The notes under the pieces: model-generated
What the model was told of the DNA's origin: nothing
Database searches by the model: none
The model's input: only the letters and a program-made list of their open reading frames with translations
Made by a program: the position numbers and the translations under genes
Part shown: piece by piece, positions 37,476 through 42,585 of the stretch
How positions within the stretch are numbered: the first letter of the stretch is position 1
Layout of the letters: each line of letters opens with the position of its first letter
Assembly: GCA_003168075.1 (NCBI GenBank)
Contig: PMTL01000227.1
Span: 223-42,807 of the forward strand
Source of the DNA: Acidimicrobiaceae bacterium
GTDB lineage: Bacteria > Actinomycetota > Acidimicrobiia > Acidimicrobiales > RAAP-2
Direction of reading: 5' to 3'
DNA: 42,585 nucleotides

Positions 37476-38258
37476 ATGAATGTTGTGGTCTGCGTCAAAC
37501 AAATCCCCGATCCCGCCTCGCCTCAATCGTTCGACGACACGAACCGTCTCAATCGCACCGGCAAGCTGGTTCTCGACGAGGCCGACACCTACGGCGTCGA
37601 AGTAGCACTGCGCCTCGTGGAAGCGGCGGGCGAGGGCGAGGTCTCACTGGTCTCCATGGGCGACGCCACCGACGTGAGCGCACTGCGCAGCGCCCTGGCG
37701 ATGGGGGCGATGCGCGCGGCCATCGTGAGCGACCCGGTGCTGCGAGGCGCCGACGCCCTCACCACGGCCAAGGCCCTCGCCGCGGTGATCTCTCGCGAGA
37801 CGCCCGACCTGGTGCTCTGTGCCACGGAGTCCTCTGACGGCTATACCGGAACGCTGCCGGTTCAACTCGCGCAACTCCTCGACCTGCCCGCCCTGACGTT
37901 CGCCACGTCAGTGGTCGTCGAGGGCGACACCGTCGTGGTGCATCGCCAGACTGAAGCGGGATACGACGAGGTCGTCGCTCAACTGCCGGCCGTCGTCACC
38001 GTCACCGCCGGAGTGGTGGCACCGCGTTACGCCACGTTCAAGGGCATCATGGCCGCGAAGTCGCGTCCGGTCACGGTGCTCAGCGTGGCCGATCTGGGCC
38101 TCGACGCCGCGAGCCTCGACGCGCGACAAGACGTGGTGGCGGTCGAGACCGTCGTGACCAAGACCGCCGGCGAGAAGTATGTCGACGACGGCGACGGTGC
38201 GGCGCGCATCGTCGCGTTCCTCGAGCGGATTAAAGTCCTGTCCGTGAGCCCCTCGTGA
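37476..38258 (+). CDS. etfB: Electron transfer flavoprotein beta subunit
   Basis: MNVVVCVKQIPDP, AESSDGYTGTLPVQLAQLL, PAVVTVTAGVVAPRYATFKGIMAAK. Confidence 0.93.
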   Translation: MNVVVCVKQIPDPASPQSFDDTNRLNRTGKLVLDEADTYGVEVALRLVEAAGEGEVSLVSMGDATDVSALRSALAMGAMRAAIVSDPVLRGADALTTAKALAAVISRETPDLVLCATESSDGYTGTLPVQLAQLLDLPALTFATSVVVEGDTVVVHRQTEAGYDEVVAQLPAVVTVTAGVVAPRYATFKGIMAAKSRPVTVLSVADLGLDAASLDARQDVVAVETVVTKTAGEKYVDDGDGAARIVAFLERIKVLSVSPS

Positions 38259-39217
38259 GCATCGCAGACCTCTGGGTGATTGCTGAGCCGTCGGGCGACG
38301 GCGTCACGTCGACGTCGAAGGAACTCATTACCGGCGCGCGTCGTCTCGGCGCCACGGTCACCGCCGTGTCGTGGGGTCTGCACGGAGACGACATCGCCGA
38401 AATTGTCGGTTCCTTTGGAGCACAGCGCCTGATGGACCTGGGCGATATCGGCGCGGTCTTGCCCGCGGGCGTCGTGGCGTCGACGGTGTCGTCGCTGCTG
38501 GGTGACGACACGCCCGACGCCGTGTTGATTCCCGCGAGCAACGACGGCCGCGATATCGCCGGGCGACTGTCGGCCCAACTCGACTTGCCAGTGCTGACGA
38601 ACGTGACGGGACTTCGTGGCGGGGATGAACTGCTCACCGAACACCCAGTCTTCGGGGGAACCCAGACGGTGCTAGCGCGCAGTCGAGCCAGTTCTCCGGG
38701 GCTGATCGTCGTGCGCGCAAAGTCCTTCGTTGCCGAAGATACCGCTGGCGCCCGCGCGCAGCGCGTGGCGGTGTCGCCAACGTCATCATCGTCGCGTTCG
38801 GCCACGATCCGCGCCTCGCACGTCGAAGAGCGCAGTGGGCCGGCGTTAGAGGACGCCAAAGTGGTGGTCTCGGGTGGACGAGGACTGGGCGACGCCGCGT
38901 CCTACGAACTCATCGAGGAGTTGGCGCGACTACTGCACGGGGCTCCGGGTGCGAGCCGTGCGATTGTCGACGCCGGCTGGGTGCCCTATTCGCACCAGGT
39001 CGGTCAGACGGGCAAGACTGTCAAGCCCGACCTCTACATTGCGTGCGGCATTTCGGGAGCGACCCAGCACATGGTGGGAATGAAGGGCGCCTCGAATATC
39101 GTCGCCATCAACAAGGACCCGGACGCGCCGATTTTCTCCATTTGCGACTTCGGCGTCGTCGGCGACGTGCAGACGGTGCTTCCGGCTTTGATTGCGGCCT
39201 TGAAGGCCCGTTCGTAA
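38255..39217 (+). CDS. etfA: Electron transfer flavoprotein alpha subunit
   Basis: [79 protein letters not shown]. Confidence 0.95.
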   Translation: MSIADLWVIAEPSGDGVTSTSKELITGARRLGATVTAVSWGLHGDDIAEIVGSFGAQRLMDLGDIGAVLPAGVVASTVSSLLGDDTPDAVLIPASNDGRDIAGRLSAQLDLPVLTNVTGLRGGDELLTEHPVFGGTQTVLARSRASSPGLIVVRAKSFVAEDTAGARAQRVAVSPTSSSSRSATIRASHVEERSGPALEDAKVVVSGGRGLGDAASYELIEELARLLHGAPGASRAIVDAGWVPYSHQVGQTGKTVKPDLYIACGISGATQHMVGMKGASNIVAINKDPDAPIFSICDFGVVGDVQTVLPALIAALKARS

Positions 39218-39304
39218 TTCCAGTGTTTTTCTGCGAAGTGCTGTTGCCACGCGGCGAGGTGCCGCGCGCGTCAGTGCGAACTCTTTAGGCTAAGAAGCAT
39301 CAAT

Positions 39305-40762
39305 ATGCCAACTACCTCCACGTCACACACCCGTCGGTGGTGGGCCCTGGTGACCGTGAGCATCTCTCAACTAATGGTCGCCCTCGACGCCACGGTGATC
39401 AACATCGCTCTGCCGCGCGCACAGGTGGACCTCAATTTCTCTTCGGCGAACCGTCAGTGGCTGATCACTGCCTACGCGCTGGCGTTCGGATCGTTGATGT
39501 TCCTCGGAGGACGACTGAGCGACCTCTGGGGTCGGCGCAACGCATTGATCGTTGGACTCGTGGGCTTTGCCCTCGCGTCGGCAGTCGGTGGCGCAGCTCA
39601 AACCTTCGGCGTCCTGGTGACCGCGCGTGCGGTCCAAGGGGTCTTTGGCGCGCTGTTAGCGCCCGCCGCCCTGGCCGCCCTGACGACGACGTTTCGCGAA
39701 CCCAAGGAGCGAGCCAAGGCCTTCGCCATCTTCGGCGCGGTCGGAGGTTCGGGTGCCGCGATTGGACTCCTGCTCGGTGGCGCACTCACCCAGTGGGAGT
39801 CGTGGCGCTGGTGTCTGACGATTAACGTGTTTTTCGCGGCGTTGTCGCTGATCGGCGTGCTGCTCTTCGTCGAGAGTGGTCGAGGCGAGCAGCGAACTCA
39901 CCTCGACTTGGTGGGATCGCTGCTGGGCAGTGCCGGACTCTTTGCGTTGGTCTTTGGACTCGGTCGGGCCGTTACCACCGGTTGGGGGAACCTCGATACG
40001 TGGATGAGTCTCGTGATCGGCGCAGTCTTGATCGTCTTCTTCGTGATGTGGCAGAATCGGTCGAAGTTCCCCCTGTTGCCGCTACGTATCGTGAAGAATC
40101 GAACGCGCGGTGGCTCGCTGATCGCCCTCTTCATCACTAGCATCGGCATCTTCTCCATCTCGTTGTTCCTCGCGTATTACTTGCAGAACACGTTGAACTA
40201 CTCACCAATGAAAACGGGCATTCTTTTCTTGCCGCTCGTGGGGGCGCTCACGTTTTCGGCGTCGCTCGCCAGCGCTCGGCTCCTCGCTCTCGTGGGTCCT
40301 CGGCCACTCGTTCCGGTGGGGATGCTGCTGGGGATGATGGGCATGATCTTGTTCACCAAGCTTCCCGCGAACTCTGACTATTTCGGACACGTGCTGCCCG
40401 GTTTGGTGGTGACGGGTCTCGGCCTAGGCCTCATTTTTGCGCCATCGACGGCGAGCGCGACGGCGGGCATTGAGCCGCGTGACGCGGGAGCGGCGTCCGC
40501 CATGGTCAACACGGCTCAACAGATCGGCGGCTCGATGGGGACGGCGCTACTCAATACCATCGCCGTCATCACCGCACGACGAATGGCGTGCGGAGCGAAC
40601 GGAACGCTCAATTGTCATATCACCACTCCCGCCACCATCCACGGCTACAGCGTGGCGTTCTGGTGGGCGGCGGCCTTCTTTGGTGTCGGCGCCGTCGTGA
40701 CGTTCTTCATGCTGGAGTCCGGCGTTCCCGAACTCGAAGGTGATTTACTCCCGCTGATCTAA
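39305..40762 (+). CDS. MFS transporter, DHA2/EmrB-QacA family
   Basis: LMVALDATVINIALPRAQVDL, GGRLSDLWGRRNALIVGL, GPALLAPAALAAL-type motif, 14-TM pattern. Confidence 0.9.
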   Translation: MPTTSTSHTRRWWALVTVSISQLMVALDATVINIALPRAQVDLNFSSANRQWLITAYALAFGSLMFLGGRLSDLWGRRNALIVGLVGFALASAVGGAAQTFGVLVTARAVQGVFGALLAPAALAALTTTFREPKERAKAFAIFGAVGGSGAAIGLLLGGALTQWESWRWCLTINVFFAALSLIGVLLFVESGRGEQRTHLDLVGSLLGSAGLFALVFGLGRAVTTGWGNLDTWMSLVIGAVLIVFFVMWQNRSKFPLLPLRIVKNRTRGGSLIALFITSIGIFSISLFLAYYLQNTLNYSPMKTGILFLPLVGALTFSASLASARLLALVGPRPLVPVGMLLGMMGMILFTKLPANSDYFGHVLPGLVVTGLGLGLIFAPSTASATAGIEPRDAGAASAMVNTAQQIGGSMGTALLNTIAVITARRMACGANGTLNCHITTPATIHGYSVAFWWAAAFFGVGAVVTFFMLESGVPELEGDLLPLI

Positions 40763-41466
40763 ATGAGTGGCCACGGATACGGTGGCCAGTCACTCCCTTC
40801 ATTGGGAACGGGAAAGCTGGCCGCCTCGTGCAGGACCTGCGCTCGTCGTCGGGTCATCGCCACTTCGTCCTCACTGAGGTAGAAACCGAGATCGCCGTCC
40901 TCGCCGCGCGCGAGGCGCGCGAGAGGTTCCTTCAGCCGCTCCGGCAAGGCGACGTCGGCGTACTCCCAGATCACGGTGCGCAGTTTCTCCTCCTCGTGAA
41001 AACACAACCCGTTGTCGATGGCCCAACAACGAGCGCCGTCAAAGAGGATGTGACCTCCCTTGCGGTCGGCGTTGTTCGCCACGACGTCGAGGGCGCACAG
41101 ATCCGCGAACCAGTCGTTCAACGCCTCTCGCTCGCGCAGGGTGAAGTAATGGTCGTCGGTCGCGTCGTCAATCCACCACTGCAGAGATCCGACCCCAAAG
41201 GGCGCGTCCTCGCGGGCGATCGTCGTGGGAACGAGGTCGGTGCCGAGGAGTTGGTCAAGTTCCCAGGCGGCGACTTCGCGGCGCCAGAGCCCGTCATCGA
41301 AGTCCCACAGCGGTCGCTCACCGGCTTCGGCCTTGTAGCAGGCGAGTCCGGTGACGCCGTCGAGCGTGACCGTCACCAGTAGCGCCTGATTCGAGGAGCC
41401 CGCCACGCGCCCTTCGACGTTGATGGCGCCGTGGCGCAGCAGCTCGAGCTGATCCTCTCGTCGCAC
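40759..41466 (-). CDS. SCO1664-family protein (PI3/4-kinase-like fold)
   Basis: GVTGLACYKAEAGERPLWDFDDGLWRREVAAWEL, DVVANNADRKGGHIL, CWAIDNGLCFH (HRD/DFG-equivalent); GTG start inferred at 41466. Confidence 0.82.
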   Translation of the reverse strand: MRREDQLELLRHGAINVEGRVAGSSNQALLVTVTLDGVTGLACYKAEAGERPLWDFDDGLWRREVAAWELDQLLGTDLVPTTIAREDAPFGVGSLQWWIDDATDDHYFTLREREALNDWFADLCALDVVANNADRKGGHILFDGARCWAIDNGLCFHEEEKLRTVIWEYADVALPERLKEPLARLARGEDGDLGFYLSEDEVAMTRRRAQVLHEAASFPVPNEGSDWPPYPWPLI

Positions 41467-41468
41467 GC

Positions 41469-41951
41469 TTAGCGAACGGGCGCCCGGTGCCCGTTGGTGC
41501 GTGGGCAGTCGTGGCCGCGCGAATCGAGGGGACCGCCGCAGAGGGGGCATGGTGGCCGGCCAGCTTCGACCAATCGCGTTATCGCAATGGCGAGTCCGCC
41601 CGCCCACTCCTTGGTGAGTGTCAGCGTTGCGACGTTCTCATCCTCTTCCACCGACTCAAAGGTGACCTCGATGACATCGCGCTCCTCGTCGACGGCGATG
41701 GCGATGTCGCCCACCGAGAAATCGACTTCGTATTCCGGCTCGAGAGCGAAGTCCTGGGGAAGATGCTCCGGGCGGCCCATGTCGTCGAGGACCTGAGAGA
41801 TCCACAGCGCCAGAGCGGCGAGTTGAAGTTTTTCGCACTTGAGAATAACGAGGCGCCGACCTTGTCGCACCTGCAGCAAGAAGAGTCGAGCGCCGACCTC
41901 ACCGCGTACGCCGATCATCACCTTGTCGGGAGCGTCGAATTCGTATTTCAT
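41469..41951 (-). CDS. DUF3090 family protein
   Basis: MKYEFDAPDKVMIGVRGEVGARLFLLQVRQGRRLVILKCEKLQ...GRPPCPLCGGPLDSRGHDCPRTNGH. Confidence 0.85.
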   Translation of the reverse strand: MKYEFDAPDKVMIGVRGEVGARLFLLQVRQGRRLVILKCEKLQLAALALWISQVLDDMGRPEHLPQDFALEPEYEVDFSVGDIAIAVDEERDVIEVTFESVEEDENVATLTLTKEWAGGLAIAITRLVEAGRPPCPLCGGPLDSRGHDCPRTNGHRAPVR

Positions 41952-42585
41952 GAGGCGATGAGCTCCTTGAGTGATCCGGTGTTGTTGACGCTCAGCACGA
42001 TCGGTGTAGTGCCGGTCAGCACCAACGCGCTAATGGAACACGTCGAGATGACGGTGCGCTGGAAAAGGTCGAGGGGAACACCCTGGGCGTAAGTGACGGC
42101 GGCCTTAATGGGATCGGCGTGGCTCACGACGACAACGGTCTCTCCGGGGTGATCGCACGCGAGGCGTTCCAGTGTCGTCCATATGCGCAGTTGCATCTCG
42201 GTGAAGGACTCGCCGTGGGGGAAGCGAAAGGTGCTCGGGGCGCCCTGCACCGCGCGCCACTCGGTTTTGCGGCGAAGTGACGCCAGGGTCTTTCCCGTCC
42301 AGTCTCCGAAGTCGCATTCGAGCAGGCCCTTGTCGGTCGTCACTCGCAGATTGAGCGCGCGCGCGATGGGTGCGGCCGTCTCGCGAGTTCGCTCGAGGGG
42401 AGATGCGTAGAGCGCGCTCGGCGCCGCGGTCAGATCGGCCAGTCGTTGCGCGGCGACGTCGGCCTGTTCGACGCCCTTGGCCGACAGGTGCAGTCCCGCC
42501 GCGCGTCCGGGCAAAACCTTGCCGGTCGTCGCGGTGACACCGTGGCGAACCAGCAAGATCGTCGTGGACGTGGACGTGGACGTGG
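41948..42585 (-). CDS. Histidine phosphatase superfamily protein (MSMEG_4193-like), 5' end beyond window
   Basis: ILLVRHGVTATTG RHG motif, SPLERTRETAAPIARAL, LLECDFGDWTGKTL, VVVVSHADPIKAAV. Confidence 0.85.
   Translation of the reverse strand, partial: TSTSTSTTILLVRHGVTATTGKVLPGRAAGLHLSAKGVEQADVAAQRLADLTAAPSALYASPLERTRETAAPIARALNLRVTTDKGLLECDFGDWTGKTLASLRRKTEWRAVQGAPSTFRFPHGESFTEMQLRIWTTLERLACDHPGETVVVVSHADPIKAAVTYAQGVPLDLFQRTVISTCSISALVLTGTTPIVLSVNNTGSLKELIAS
42562..42585. repeat. Hexanucleotide tandem repeat (GTGGAC)n at window edge
   Basis: Sequence ends ...GTCGTGGACGTGGACGTGGACGTGG; repeat continues to the edge. Confidence 0.8.

Overview
The window is a high-GC, densely coding stretch of an actinobacterial chromosome. 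The WhiB, PdtaS, DUF3107, DUF3090, SCO1664-type and MSMEG_4193-type proteins suggest a deep-branching actinobacterium, possibly Acidimicrobiia-like (inference). About 35 protein-coding genes can be supported. (i) 0-6.6 kb: 3' part of an alpha/beta hydrolase with a C-terminal DUF3293-like domain, valS, cysS, a cold-shock protein with a clear intrinsic terminator, and an acyl-CoA dehydrogenase behind a striking double palindrome. (ii) 6.9-20 kb: a fermentation/hypoxia-type island with a phosphoribosyltransferase, an internally deleted enolase, PEP synthase, a PfkB kinase, a remnant of an ADP-forming acyl-CoA synthetase, and a group-3b-like [NiFe] hydrogenase operon (FeS subunit, cNMP-binding protein, FAD/NAD subunit, small and large subunits, maturation protease, HypC, DMT permease, DUF6390-like protein). 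(iii) 20-23.2 kb: a broken Doc toxin relic, a TetR regulator, a glycosyltransferase and GDP-mannose dehydratase. (iv) 23.2-29.4 kb: a complete System I cytochrome c maturation operon, ccmABCDEFGHI, including a 29-aa ccmD absent from the supplied ORF track. (v) 29.4-42.6 kb: chrA with a SufR-like regulator, mrp, dGTPase, PHP phosphatase plus pdtaS, whiB, GDPD, etfBA, an MFS exporter and the SCO1664/DUF3090/histidine-phosphatase trio. The observations most worth following up are the out-of-frame enolase internal deletion, the hydrogenase operon with a co-translated DMT permease and DUF6390-like protein, the fatty-acid-regulator-like double palindrome, and the TGA-interrupted Doc toxin. No CRISPR array, rRNA, tRNA or transposase was recognised by eye.
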